Position numbers and translations under genes: made by a program. The notes under the pieces are model-generated. The model worked only from the letters and a program-made list of their open reading frames with translations, had not been told where the DNA came from and ran no database searches. From JAEWSN01 sp942493335 (lineage in GTDB: Bacteria; Bacillota; Clostridia; DSM-8532): a stretch of 64,000 nucleotides of DNA. The stretch spans positions 1,984,001 to 2,048,000 of the forward strand of contig OW818693.1 of NCBI GenBank assembly GCA_942493335.1, read 5' to 3'. This document shows positions 1 through 8,166 of this stretch, piece after piece. How positions within the stretch are numbered: the first letter of the stretch is position 1; each line of letters starts with the position of its first letter.

Positions 1-1
1 T

Positions 2-712
2 CCCTGCACGGCGCCAGCTTTTGACAGCCCGCGCAAGCCGGTCCTCGTCTATGGAACCCGGAATCCCGCAAAGCTTGTCAGCATGGGAGAAACCTTGCGC
101 GGCATTCCCGTCCGTCTTCTGGACTTGTCCGGCCCCCGGGCCTTTGTCAGGGAGACCCCGGAAGACGGGCATACACCCATGGAAAACGCAATGGAAAAGG
201 CTTTGGGCTATTGGCGGCAGCTTCATACCCCTGTTTTCTCGATAGATTCGGGTCTGTATTTCAGCGGGGTCGAGGCAACGGACCAGCCCGGCGTGCATAT
301 CCGCCGCATGAATGGACACCGTATGGACGATACCGAAATGGTTCGCCATTATGCAGCGCTGGCACGCAAATATGGCGGTATTCTTGAGGCACGCTACCGC
401 AATGCATTCTGTCTGGTTCTCGACGATACGCACTGCATCCGGTATGAGGGTCCGGACATCGATTCGGAGGCTTTTCACTTGGTGGATCGTCCCCATGCGA
501 AACATCAGGAAGGATTTCCGCTGGATTCCATCTCCGTGGAGATCCGGAGCGGACTACATTATTACGACCTGCCTCTTGCCTCCGGACTGGATACAACAGA
601 GAAGACTCATGAAGAACGCACGGACCTGGGCGTCATCGAAGGATTCCGGGGTCTGTTCAGCCGAATCATGCCGCTCCTGCATCAGTTCGCAGGGAATGCA
701 CCGGACGTCTGA
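2..712 (+). CDS. Ham1/ITPase-like nucleotide pyrophosphatase family protein, 5' partial
   Basis: The frame is open from base 2 with no start codon before an internal ATG at 83, so the gene begins left of the window. The residues just before that ATG read YGTRNPAKLVSM, which matches the N-terminal substrate loop of Ham1/RdgB-type NTP pyrophosphatases (T-x-N-x-x-K). A second family-like motif, SIDSGLYFSG followed by QPGVH, matches their central DSGL segment with the acidic metal ligand. These enzymes hydrolyse non-canonical purine NTPs such as ITP and XTP to the monophosphate. The rest of the protein is divergent, so the substrate could differ. The fold assignment is fairly safe; the exact reaction is inferred. 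Confidence 0.6.
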   Translation, partial: PCTAPAFDSPRKPVLVYGTRNPAKLVSMGETLRGIPVRLLDLSGPRAFVRETPEDGHTPMENAMEKALGYWRQLHTPVFSIDSGLYFSGVEATDQPGVHIRRMNGHRMDDTEMVRHYAALARKYGGILEARYRNAFCLVLDDTHCIRYEGPDIDSEAFHLVDRPHAKHQEGFPLDSISVEIRSGLHYYDLPLASGLDTTEKTHEERTDLGVIEGFRGLFSRIMPLLHQFAGNAPDV

Positions 713-965
713 GACGCATCTCAGACGTGTCCAAGACATCGTATCCGCAAATCTCACATTTGTGTATCCTTTGTAACGTTTCCGTGAACAATGCGTCTAG
801 ACCGGTTTCGGAATCCCCTATCGGGTAGATATGAAACATCGCCAGGGTAAAGAAGCGGGGGCGAATCATCCTCTCCCTGGCCAGAATGTATCGGTGTATC
901 CCCAGGTGGACGCCGCTGTTCGAAATCCTGACGCAATCAGACGGCAACGCCGCAAGGAGATTCTT

Positions 966-1511
966 ATGAAGCAAAACATATCCAAAAACGAAACAAGCAT
1001 GACCTCTCCCGGAACAACAGAAACACGCCGGACATGGAAAAAGCACAGCACCCGCCCAGCCATGGCGGCTTCCATCCTCGCAATCATGTTTCTGCTTGCC
1101 GCCTGCGGGTCTTCCACACCAGCACCAGCATTGGAATCGGCTTCCCCATCTTCTGCCAGTGCGGGATCGACAGACGCTTCGCCGTCATCATCAGCACCTG
1201 TGACCGAGTCTGCCACAGTGGCTGCTTCCGATACCGCCACGGCAGTTGCTTCCGATACCGCCTCTGCCAGCACGGGGCTGAAGGAATTCACCGTCGACGA
1301 GCTCGCCAAATATGACGGACAGAATGGAAATCCTGCATACGTCGCGGTGGATGGCAATGTCTATGATGTTTCCGGTGTAAGTGTCTGGAAAAAAGGAAGC
1401 CATTTCGGGAAATATTTTGCAGGAAGGGATCTTTCGAAGGAAATCCTGCTCTCCCCGCATGGGAAGAGCAAATTCAGCGAAGTACCGCTGGTTGGAACCC
1501 TGAAGCAATAG
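966..1511 (+). CDS. Lipoprotein with cytochrome b5-like heme/steroid-binding domain
   Basis: The start at 966 follows AAGGAG by six bases; the frame is open further upstream but without a ribosome site. The 181-residue product has a basic N-terminus, a hydrophobic segment ending in the lipobox LAAC, then a Ser/Thr/Ala-rich linker of about 60 residues in which an eight-residue unit (24 bp, copies at 1224 and 1248) is repeated. The C-terminal 75 residues (EFTVDELAKYDGQNGNPAYVAV..., then VYDVSGVSVWKKGSHFGKYFAGRDLS) match the small cytochrome b5-like domain of Clostridia and archaea. That family uses it to bind heme or a hydrophobic ligand; a single His in SHFGKYFAG is in the expected place. It is probably anchored outside the cytoplasmic membrane. 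It is a single gene with its own terminator. Confidence 0.75.
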   Translation: MKQNISKNETSMTSPGTTETRRTWKKHSTRPAMAASILAIMFLLAACGSSTPAPALESASPSSASAGSTDASPSSSAPVTESATVAASDTATAVASDTASASTGLKEFTVDELAKYDGQNGNPAYVAVDGNVYDVSGVSVWKKGSHFGKYFAGRDLSKEILLSPHGKSKFSEVPLVGTLKQ

Positions 1512-1583
1512 TCTGGCCGCCTAGATATGGGAAAATGCCTTCCTGATGATGCATTCATACGCAGTCACACATATTGTAAAAAG

Positions 1584-1626
1584 CGTGCCATGTGGTCCCA
1601 TGTCGTGACCACATGGCACGTTTTTT
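1584..1626 (+). terminator. Rho-independent terminator of the cytochrome b5-like lipoprotein gene
   Basis: A perfect 14-bp stem (1584-1597 with 1607-1620, arm CGTGCCATGTGGTC), a 9-base loop and six Ts directly after the stem. It lies 72 bases past the stop codon. Confidence 0.9.
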
Positions 1627-1758
1627 CAAGTGCCCAAACATTTTCTTTTTTCCTTATTATTCCCATCGCGACGCTGAAATGATACACTACCTCATGTCAG
1701 TGTCATGATGCCCGTTTCCGTCAACATGATCCGCCGCAAAGAAAGAGAGGAGTCATTC

Positions 1759-2532
1759 ATGAAAAACCTGAAAAGCTTCCTGGCCGGCTTCCTGGTCTCT
1801 GCGCTTCTTTTCACCGGTTCAATGGCCGTAGCCGCCGAAGTGAAGGACGCAACCATCAGCGCAACTTTGCTCAACACCTTCACCCTCATGCTCAATGGTC
1901 AGCCCTGGCACCCTGTCGATTCCAAGGGAATCGCCTTTGTGCCCATCAAATACAACGGTTCCATCTACATGCCCCTTCGAGCTGTCGTACAGGAAGCCGC
2001 CGCCATGGCGCTCGAATATGACGGGACCAACAAAATCGTCTGGGTCGGCGGCAAGACCGGAATCGTCAAGATCCAATCCGCCGATCAGTATGCAGACCGG
2101 TATGGAACCGTCCTGACAACGGATACAGGCATCCTGCCCAAGACAACCGGCGGAACCTGGACCTGGGGTGTGACGAACACCAAACCGATCGACATGCAGG
2201 TTTTCGGCGGCGACTTTGCCCCGCTCGGGAAATTCAACAACTTCCGGACAACCATCCAACTGGATGCATCCGCTCTGGCTCCGATGGTCTTCGAGCTCCG
2301 CAAGAACGACTATCTGGGAGAAGTGCTGAAATCGGTCACCATCGCCCCCGGCCAGTCGGAAATCATCGATGTTGACATTTCAGGCTTGAATAAAGTCACG
2401 CTCCTCACTACCGCCACCATCCAGCACGGAATTGTTGCGAGAATCGTATACGGCGACCCGATCTTCTACAATGGAGCCTACCAGCCCGATGGAACCGTCA
2501 CGGCTCCGACAGGCACGGATGTGATCCGCTGA
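1759..2532 (+). CDS. Secreted protein with copper-amine-oxidase-N-like stalk domain
   Basis: The start at 1759 has AGAGGAG eight bases upstream; an earlier in-frame ATG at 1705 lacks one. The 257-residue product has a typical signal peptide (MKNLKSFLAGFLVSALLFTG, cleavage near AVAAE). Residues 25 to about 110 (ATLLNTFTLMLNGQ, then FVPIKYNGSIYMPLRAVVQEAA, then ALEYDGTNKIVWVGG) match the stalk domain first described at the N-terminus of copper amine oxidases and common in Clostridia cell-surface proteins. The remaining 145 residues resemble no catalytic domain I recognise and may form a beta-sandwich. The gene stands alone, between the terminators at 1584 and 2584. Its role is probably structural or adhesive at the cell surface. 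Confidence 0.7.
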   Translation: MKNLKSFLAGFLVSALLFTGSMAVAAEVKDATISATLLNTFTLMLNGQPWHPVDSKGIAFVPIKYNGSIYMPLRAVVQEAAAMALEYDGTNKIVWVGGKTGIVKIQSADQYADRYGTVLTTDTGILPKTTGGTWTWGVTNTKPIDMQVFGGDFAPLGKFNNFRTTIQLDASALAPMVFELRKNDYLGEVLKSVTIAPGQSEIIDVDISGLNKVTLLTTATIQHGIVARIVYGDPIFYNGAYQPDGTVTAPTGTDVIR

Positions 2533-2583
2533 GGGCTGCCTGCCGAGGAGAGCCTGCTGATGGCATCATAAAGATCATTGAGG

Positions 2584-2611
2584 CGGGATGGTGAAAAACC
2601 ATCCCGTTTTT
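2584..2611 (+). terminator. Rho-independent terminator of the stalk-domain gene
   Basis: A 9-bp stem CGGGATGGT/ACCATCCCG (2584-2592 with 2598-2606), loop GAAAA and five Ts, 52 bases after the stop. Confidence 0.85.
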
Positions 2612-2673
2612 GATTGCATGCAATACAGTGTGGGTAACCTTGTATCATCAACCTGCAAGGAGGCCCACCTCGT

Positions 2674-3984
2674 ATGAAGAAATCTCGTATCGGGCTGCTC
2701 GTCATATCCTTTGCCGCTATCGCGGGTATAGTGTTCTGGCGTTTCGGCACGCAGCAAAAACCGACGCCCATCGCAGTGACGCTCGGTAAAGTGGAAACCG
2801 TGGACATCCTGAGAAGGGTCACTGCTTCCGGGACGTTGGAAGCGGCGGATACGGAAACCCTCGCCATTTCCACGCTGCGCCGCGTGAAAACAGTCAAGGT
2901 GGCGGAAGGGGAAAAGGTCCGCAAGGGACAGGTTCTTGCGGAGATGGACGTGTCCGATCTGGCGCTGCAGCGTCAGAAACTGCTGCTGACTGGCGCACAG
3001 ATCGAGGCTGATCTGAAGGAACTGGCAAAGCCTACCCTGACAGCCGCATCCACCGCAGTCAAGGCCCAGGTATCGCAGTTGGAACTGGATCTCGCCAACA
3101 CAAGACGGAAGCTTGCCGATGCAGAAACAAAACTGGAAAGGGATCAGACCTTGTATGATGCCGGGTCTCTTTCCTCGCAGGCATTGGAGTCAAGCCGCAG
3201 CCTGCGGGATGATCTGTCCGACCAGGTCAAGCGGACGGCTACGGCGCTGAATACAGCCCGGAGTCAGGCGGGAGATCTTCCGGATGAAACAGCGAAGAAA
3301 CAGGACAACCTCCTGCGCCAGCAAGCCCAGAACAACCTGGATCTGGCTCTCCTGGATCGCCAATTGACGGAAAGCCATATCATCGCCTCTCTTGAGGGAC
3401 TCCTCGTCACTTTTCCGCTGAAGGAGGGACGTTATCCCGAATCCGGCGCAACTGTCCGGATTGAGGACACCTCATCCTGGAAAGTAGTGATCCGCCTGCC
3501 CCAGGAAGATGCGGCACAGATCCAATTGGCCCAGCCCGCCGAAATCCTGCTGAAGGGACTGCCTGACGCATATCCGGCCAAAGTGTCGGACGTTGCCAGG
3601 GAAGCGCGCGTGGAAAGCGGCAGCAGGACTCCGAAAGTCGACATCACGCTGATGCTTGCAAAAAGCGACGAACGGCTTGTTTCCGGCTTTGATGCGGAGG
3701 CTTCCGTCGAAACGGGCCGGATGTCACAAGTCTCTGCCGTAAAGCGGGAGGCGGTGGGAAAGGATGAGAACGGCAAGCCTGTGCTTTTCCTTCTGGAAAG
3801 CGCTTCGTCCGACAGCAGTGGCGCATTGCAGGGAAACATCAGAATGATCCCCATCGTTCCAGGTTTGGAAGATGACACGCACCTCGCCATCGGCGATGCC
3901 GTCAAAGCCGGCGTTCCCCTTGTACTGGCTCCGCCCGTCGGTCTTTCCGATGGCGCCTTGGTGGAAGGCAGCGTGATCCCATGA
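2674..3984 (+). CDS. MacA/HlyD-type efflux adaptor (periplasmic adaptor family)
   Basis: The product has 436 residues. AAGGAGG lies ten bases before the ATG. An N-terminal membrane anchor (residues 6-24) is followed by a lipoyl-like half-motif (VTASGTLEAADTETL... VAEGEKVRKGQVLAEMD), a long alpha-helical hairpin (about 105-225), the second lipoyl half and a beta-barrel domain with a PAEILLKG-type strand. This is the usual layout of MacA-type adaptors, which join an FtsX-like ABC permease to the extracytoplasmic space. In Gram-positive bacteria they export peptides or lipids. It is the first gene of a four-gene operon and overlaps the next gene by ATGA at 3981. The exported substrate cannot be read from the sequence. 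Confidence 0.85.
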   Translation: MKKSRIGLLVISFAAIAGIVFWRFGTQQKPTPIAVTLGKVETVDILRRVTASGTLEAADTETLAISTLRRVKTVKVAEGEKVRKGQVLAEMDVSDLALQRQKLLLTGAQIEADLKELAKPTLTAASTAVKAQVSQLELDLANTRRKLADAETKLERDQTLYDAGSLSSQALESSRSLRDDLSDQVKRTATALNTARSQAGDLPDETAKKQDNLLRQQAQNNLDLALLDRQLTESHIIASLEGLLVTFPLKEGRYPESGATVRIEDTSSWKVVIRLPQEDAAQIQLAQPAEILLKGLPDAYPAKVSDVAREARVESGSRTPKVDITLMLAKSDERLVSGFDAEASVETGRMSQVSAVKREAVGKDENGKPVLFLLESASSDSSGALQGNIRMIPIVPGLEDDTHLAIGDAVKAGVPLVLAPPVGLSDGALVEGSVIP

Positions 3985-4673
3985 ATGAACGCACAGATAG
4001 AGACGTGATGGTTTTGCAGCAGTCTTTTTCAGATCTCTTGAATGCGGAGGACAGGGAAGGTTGCGTACGTTTCGCACTGGACGGGCTGGATGCCGGTCGA
4101 TTCGACCTCCCGGTCCTGTACGAAGGAATCATCGGGCCGAGTCTCATTCAGTCGGAAGTATGCGAGAGCGGTGATAATGGCTGCATCTGGCACGAACACG
4201 CCAAGACCTCCATCGTCCGGACCGTCATCGAAAACTGCTGGACCCGGGTTGCGGACCTGCAAAGGAAGGCCCCCGCGCAAGCCGGGACAGTCCTCGTGAT
4301 CTGTCCCGAAAAGGAATACCACGAAATCGGCGCCCGCATGGTATCCGATTTCTTTTCCCTGTGCGGATGGAAATCGGCGTTCGTCGGCGCAAATACGCCA
4401 AGGGAGCAAATCCGGGCAGCTGTCCTGGAAGTCCGTCCAACCATCATTGCCCTCTCCGTGACAGATTTCTATAACCTGGTGGAAACCGGGAAGGCCATTC
4501 AACAGCTTCGGAATGCATTGGCTGCGCAGGGACTCGCATCTACACGAATTCTTGTCGGCGGCCATGCGTTCTCGAACAAACCGGAGATGGCCGCTCAAAT
4601 CGGAGCGGACGGGTTGCTGCACACCTTTGCGGACATACGGAATCTGACTTCCCGTCAGGAGGTGGATACATGA
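3981..4673 (+). CDS. Cobalamin (B12)-binding domain protein inside an ABC export operon
   Basis: The product has 230 residues, translationally coupled on both sides by ATGA overlaps (3981 and 4670). Residues 1 to about 95 form a helical cap of the type found before B12 domains (B12-binding_2), including WHEHAKTSIVRT, whose EH pair matches the EH of the W-x9-EH motif in CarH-type photoreceptors. Residues about 100-225 are a Rossmann-like B12 fold. EKEYHEIGARM is an E-x-H-x-x-G version of the D-x-H-x-x-G lower-ligand loop with the key His kept, and VGGHAF is the late GG loop. There is no DNA-binding domain, no methyltransferase beside it and no membrane segment. In this context it may sense cobalamin or oxygen/light state, or be a corrinoid carrier; both are guesses. 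Confidence 0.8.
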   Translation: MNERTDRDVMVLQQSFSDLLNAEDREGCVRFALDGLDAGRFDLPVLYEGIIGPSLIQSEVCESGDNGCIWHEHAKTSIVRTVIENCWTRVADLQRKAPAQAGTVLVICPEKEYHEIGARMVSDFFSLCGWKSAFVGANTPREQIRAAVLEVRPTIIALSVTDFYNLVETGKAIQQLRNALAAQGLASTRILVGGHAFSNKPEMAAQIGADGLLHTFADIRNLTSRQEVDT

Positions 4674-5830
4674 GACTTGCGTTCAGCATCGCACTCCGCT
4701 TTCTGAAATCCGGAAAGGGTCAGACCCTGCTCATCGCGCTGGGGATCTCCGTCGGTGTGGCGGTCCAGGTATTCATCGGTTCCCTGATTCAGGGACTGCA
4801 GGCTAGTCTCGTAAACACCACCATCGGGAGCAGCTCGCAAATCACGGTTCGCTCGGAATCGGATGACAAGACCATCCGGGACTGGAATCGGGCCGTTTAT
4901 GAAATCAAGCTCTCAGGACCGGACGTGCTCCATGTTTCACCGGCCATCTCCGGCTCCGCTTTCATCGAATACGAGGACGGCACGGAACCCATTCTCCTGC
5001 GTGGTTTCAACCTTACGGAATCGGATCCCATCTATAAATACGGAGCTGCCGTGTATGACGGCATGCTTCCCTCCCGCGCCGATGAAGTGATGATCGGGCG
5101 TGAGTTGTCGCAGAAAACCGGCATTCGGACGGGAGACAAGGCCTATGTGCTGCTGCCTGCCGGGGATGCCGTCCGATTGACGGTTTCCGGACTTTTCGAT
5201 CTGAATGTTCAGACACTCAACAAGACATGGCTGATCACGAATCTGGAAACCGCCCAGCGCGTTCTGGGACTGGACCAGCGGGTGACAACCGTGGAAATGC
5301 AAGTGAAAAAGGTCTTTGCTGCAGATGCGCTGGCCACCCGGATCTCCGGAATCCTCTCCGACAAGGATCTGGTCGTCGACAACTGGAAGGACTTGAACCG
5401 AAGCCTGCTCAGCGGATTGAACGGGCAAAGCGTCTCGAGCCTCATGATCCAGGTGTTTGTTCTCATCGCGGTGCTGCTGGGCATCGCAAGCGTTCTGGCC
5501 GTCTCCGTGGTCCAACGGTCGAAGCAAATCGGCATTCTCAAGGCCATGGGCATAAGGAATCGGGATGCGAGCCTGATTTTCGTGTTTCAGGGTGCGATAC
5601 TCGGTTTGCTGGGCGGGGTGCTGGGGATCGGATTCGGCTACGGCCTCCTCCAGATGTTCACAACGTTTGCGCGGAATGCGGATGGAACGCCGGTTGTCCC
5701 CATTTTGATCGACCCCGGCTTCATTGCATTGTCCGGGTTGTTCGCCCTGGCTTCCGCTGTGATCGCATCGGTCATCCCGGCAAGATTGTCTTCCCGACTG
5801 AATCCCATCGAGGTCATCAAGAACGGCTGA
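4670..5830 (+). CDS. FtsX/MacB-like ABC transporter permease
   Basis: The product has 386 residues. One N-terminal membrane helix (about 18-40) is followed by an extracytoplasmic domain of about 200 residues and three C-terminal helices (about 260-285, 310-340, 350-370). This is the standard MacB/LolC permease topology. The intracellular loop ERSKQIGILKAMG-type motif appears as QRSKQIGILKAMGIRNRDA, the coupling-helix signature of the FtsX domain. It overlaps the B12-binding gene by four bases and is followed 29 bases later by its ATPase. It does not carry a fused ATPase as Escherichia MacB does, which is normal for Gram-positive members. Confidence 0.88.
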   Translation: MRLAFSIALRFLKSGKGQTLLIALGISVGVAVQVFIGSLIQGLQASLVNTTIGSSSQITVRSESDDKTIRDWNRAVYEIKLSGPDVLHVSPAISGSAFIEYEDGTEPILLRGFNLTESDPIYKYGAAVYDGMLPSRADEVMIGRELSQKTGIRTGDKAYVLLPAGDAVRLTVSGLFDLNVQTLNKTWLITNLETAQRVLGLDQRVTTVEMQVKKVFAADALATRISGILSDKDLVVDNWKDLNRSLLSGLNGQSVSSLMIQVFVLIAVLLGIASVLAVSVVQRSKQIGILKAMGIRNRDASLIFVFQGAILGLLGGVLGIGFGYGLLQMFTTFARNADGTPVVPILIDPGFIALSGLFALASAVIASVIPARLSSRLNPIEVIKNG

Positions 5831-5859
5831 GCCCATCACGAAATCATGAGGTGACATGC

Positions 5860-6546
5860 ATGGCAGACATCATCGCCCTCAAGGGCATCAACAAAATATA
5901 CGGCACCACGGTCAAGACCCAGGTGCTTTATGACGTAAACCTCTCGTTCGGGGAGGGTTCCTTCAATTCGATCATCGGCGCGTCCGGCAGCGGCAAGAGC
6001 ACCATCCTCAACATCGTTGGAACGCTGGATCAGCCAACCTCCGGGGAAGTCAGCATTGCAGGCCGCAACACGCGGGAGATGGACAAAAACGCCCTGGCCG
6101 AGCTTCGAAACCGCACGATCGGATTCATTTTCCAGTTTCATTATCTGCTTCCGGAGTTTACAGCCCGGGAAAACGTCCTTCTTCCTTATCGGATCCATGA
6201 CGTCAAGCCTCCGAAGGAAGCGCGCGACTGGGCGGACGAATTGCTGGAGCTTGTCGGTCTTTCACAGGTCGCCCGCAACAAGGCAAACAACATGTCTGGC
6301 GGCCAGCAGCAGCGTACAGCCATTGCACGCGCGCTCATCAACCGCCCGAAACTTATTCTGGCGGATGAACCGACGGGCAATCTCGATTCGGACAGCACGG
6401 AAATCATTTACGGGTTGTTGCGGGACATCAACGCGCGTTTCGGCACAACCTTCGTCATTGTCACCCACGACCAGCGCATCGCGGAAAAAACCGATCGCAT
6501 CGTGGAAGTGAAGGATGGCCGCATCCACCTGGATGTGACGCGCTGA
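5860..6546 (+). CDS. ABC transporter ATP-binding protein, LolD/MacB type
   Basis: The product has 228 residues. The chosen ATG at 5860 follows GAGGTGA and matches the family N-terminus; the frame stays open far upstream but that part is the permease read in another frame. Walker A GASGSGKST is at residues 40-48, the Q-loop Gln near 92, signature SGGQQ at 146-150, Walker B LILADEPTGNLD at 165-176 and the switch His in VTHDQ. The sequence after Walker B is typical of the MacB/LolD/FtsE class that drives mechanotransmission rather than transport through the membrane. It closes the adaptor/B12-protein/permease/ATPase operon. Confidence 0.92.
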   Translation: MADIIALKGINKIYGTTVKTQVLYDVNLSFGEGSFNSIIGASGSGKSTILNIVGTLDQPTSGEVSIAGRNTREMDKNALAELRNRTIGFIFQFHYLLPEFTARENVLLPYRIHDVKPPKEARDWADELLELVGLSQVARNKANNMSGGQQQRTAIARALINRPKLILADEPTGNLDSDSTEIIYGLLRDINARFGTTFVIVTHDQRIAEKTDRIVEVKDGRIHLDVTR

Positions 6547-7035
6547 ATCTTCCACAATCTCCGAAATGACTTTGGCGCAGGTCATATCATCCATGCGGCA
6601 CGGGACAGATCGTATCCTTCGGAACACTGCAGAAACAGGTCCTTTCCTTCGAAACACCGTGGGAGTCAGTCTCCCCGGTGTATTTCGTCTATACGGAAAT
6701 GTTCGTGTTGTCTTGTCCTGCATAATTGCCTGATGCGATTCCCTGTCCGCATGAATGCGAAAAGGAGGCTGTTCCGAGAAGACGTTTTTGTTGCCATACG
6801 TATCATGATCAGGGCTCTGTCTCCCTGCACGCATTTTCAAAATCCGTACATAAAGTGGAAACAGGCCCATCCCGCACGGAATGCGCTTCATTGTTGTCCG
6901 AAAGGGAGCATGATATGATGGGGACAGAAGCAGGATTGCAACGTTTGATCACCCTGCACATTGACCGGAATCATTCCTGTCCGTAAAAACCGGACGGAAA
7001 ACAATCGCTTTTCGCCTCTGAAGGAGGTCATCCTG
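6547..7035 (+). other. Non-coding gap with a weak hairpin
   Basis: These 489 bases show no supported gene. A hairpin at 6655-6680 (CACCG-GGGAG stem, loop TCAGT, one bulge) lies about 110 bases after the ATPase stop but lacks a T-run, so it is at best a weak terminator. The last 17 bases hold the ribosome site GAAGGAGG for the gene at 7036. A short open frame at 6733-6918 has no ribosome site and is not called. Confidence 0.4.
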
Positions 7036-8145
7036 ATGTCGAACACACAAAGTCCCGCATATCGGTCCGGTATCTGGGAGATCCGTGAAAGCACCATCAC
7101 AGCGCATCTTCCGGAGGGGGATATGGTTCTGGCCCCTGCGGACATTGACTTTATCCGTCTGCAGAGTGGCTTCGAATCCGGTCTTTCCTATTGTGACGCA
7201 TTCATCCGCGCGAAGGGAGACAGCCACTCTTATCCGGCAGGACGCAGTGCATCCGCCCAGGACGATCTTTGCAAGGTTCTTGGTCAATTCGCCTATTGGA
7301 ACAAGGTCGAGTTGATCCGTCCAACAGCGGAACCCTCGGTAACAGACAGGACACCCGGCGCTGAAACCACACCTCTGCTTTCCATTCCCGCACCAGCAAA
7401 AGTCCGCAGGGCATCCGTTTCAATGCCGAAGTCCCCTGATTCCGCATACCAGACGATGCGCGCGCCGGATTCCGCCTCCGCGCACGGCACGGGCACCAGT
7501 TCGAATGACACAACCTCCACTTCCGGATGGACATCAGCAGCATCGCACCCAGAAGCAGGACAACAGCAATCCGGCTTCACACCCCCTCCCGGCCCCAACG
7601 GCCAACAGTCCGGCTTCACGCCTCCTCCGGGTTTCAACGGCCAGCAGCCGGGATATGGCCCACAACAGGATTTCCGTTCCCAGATGCCTTGGTGGCAATG
7701 GGCCTTCCATCCCGCCAATCCCAACTTTTACAAGACCATCATCGCTGTCGCTTTGCTTGGCTCCGTTCTTCTCGCCGCCGTCATTTTCGGCGGAATGCGC
7801 GGCGTCAGAATGTCTTCCGTCAGCTGGCCGGGCATCATCGCCTTCATCATCTTTTCAAAGCAAATGAAGCGGAAAAAAGCGGAACGGCAGAGTCGGAAAC
7901 AAACGCCGCCGCCCGGTGCATCCTGGAATGGACAACCCGGCTGGCAGGAACCCTGGCAAGGCACAACCAACTGGAGCAGGCAAGGCGCACCACAACAGCC
8001 TGAGCCGCCAAACCAGCCAGGGCCTCAGGAGTCTACATGGGAATCCGGAAATCCCGAACCGGATCAAGCACAGGGACAAGAATCCGACGAAGCGGACAAT
8101 CCCTATTCGCCATCGGATGCTTCCAAGGAAAATCGTCAAGCATGA
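7036..8145 (+). CDS. Membrane protein with Pro/Gln-rich cytoplasmic-type linkers, unknown function
   Basis: The start at 7036 has GAAGGAGG eight bases upstream and gives 369 residues. Residues 1-95 look like a small folded domain (SGIWEIRESTITAHLPEGD, then DIDFIRLQSGFESGLSYCDAF) that I do not recognise. A Pro/Ser/Thr-rich stretch follows, containing two copies of QQSGFTPPPG-NG. Two hydrophobic segments come next, FYKTIIAVALLGSVLLAAVIF and SWPGIIAFIIFSKQ, then a basic patch KQMKRKKAERQSRKQ and a tail of W/P/Q-rich low complexity (PGWQEPWQGTTNW). Pro-rich flanks around a two-helix core are common in small Gram-positive membrane proteins of unknown role. No neighbour suggests a function. Confidence 0.65.
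   Translation: MSNTQSPAYRSGIWEIRESTITAHLPEGDMVLAPADIDFIRLQSGFESGLSYCDAFIRAKGDSHSYPAGRSASAQDDLCKVLGQFAYWNKVELIRPTAEPSVTDRTPGAETTPLLSIPAPAKVRRASVSMPKSPDSAYQTMRAPDSASAHGTGTSSNDTTSTSGWTSAASHPEAGQQQSGFTPPPGPNGQQSGFTPPPGFNGQQPGYGPQQDFRSQMPWWQWAFHPANPNFYKTIIAVALLGSVLLAAVIFGGMRGVRMSSVSWPGIIAFIIFSKQMKRKKAERQSRKQTPPPGASWNGQPGWQEPWQGTTNWSRQGAPQQPEPPNQPGPQESTWESGNPEPDQAQGQESDEADNPYSPSDASKENRQA
7564..7641 (+). repeat. 39-bp in-frame tandem repeat, two copies
   Basis: Two 39-bp units at 7564-7602 and 7603-7641 encode QQSGFTPPPGPNG and QQSGFTPPPGFNG, followed by a decayed third start (QQPGYGPQQ). Confidence 0.85.
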
Positions 8146-8166
8146 GTGACGTCGATGGACATTCCG

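Noticed and set aside
713..965. Riboswitch before the cytochrome b5-like gene
   Set aside because: The leader has GC-rich stems, but no consensus core of a riboswitch class that I know could be placed.
831..965. Upstream extension of the b5-like lipoprotein gene
   Set aside because: The frame is open, but signal-peptide position and the ribosome site support the ATG at 966.
6733..6918. Small gene of 61 codons between ABC operon and membrane protein
   Set aside because: No ribosome site, no conserved motif; left as non-coding.
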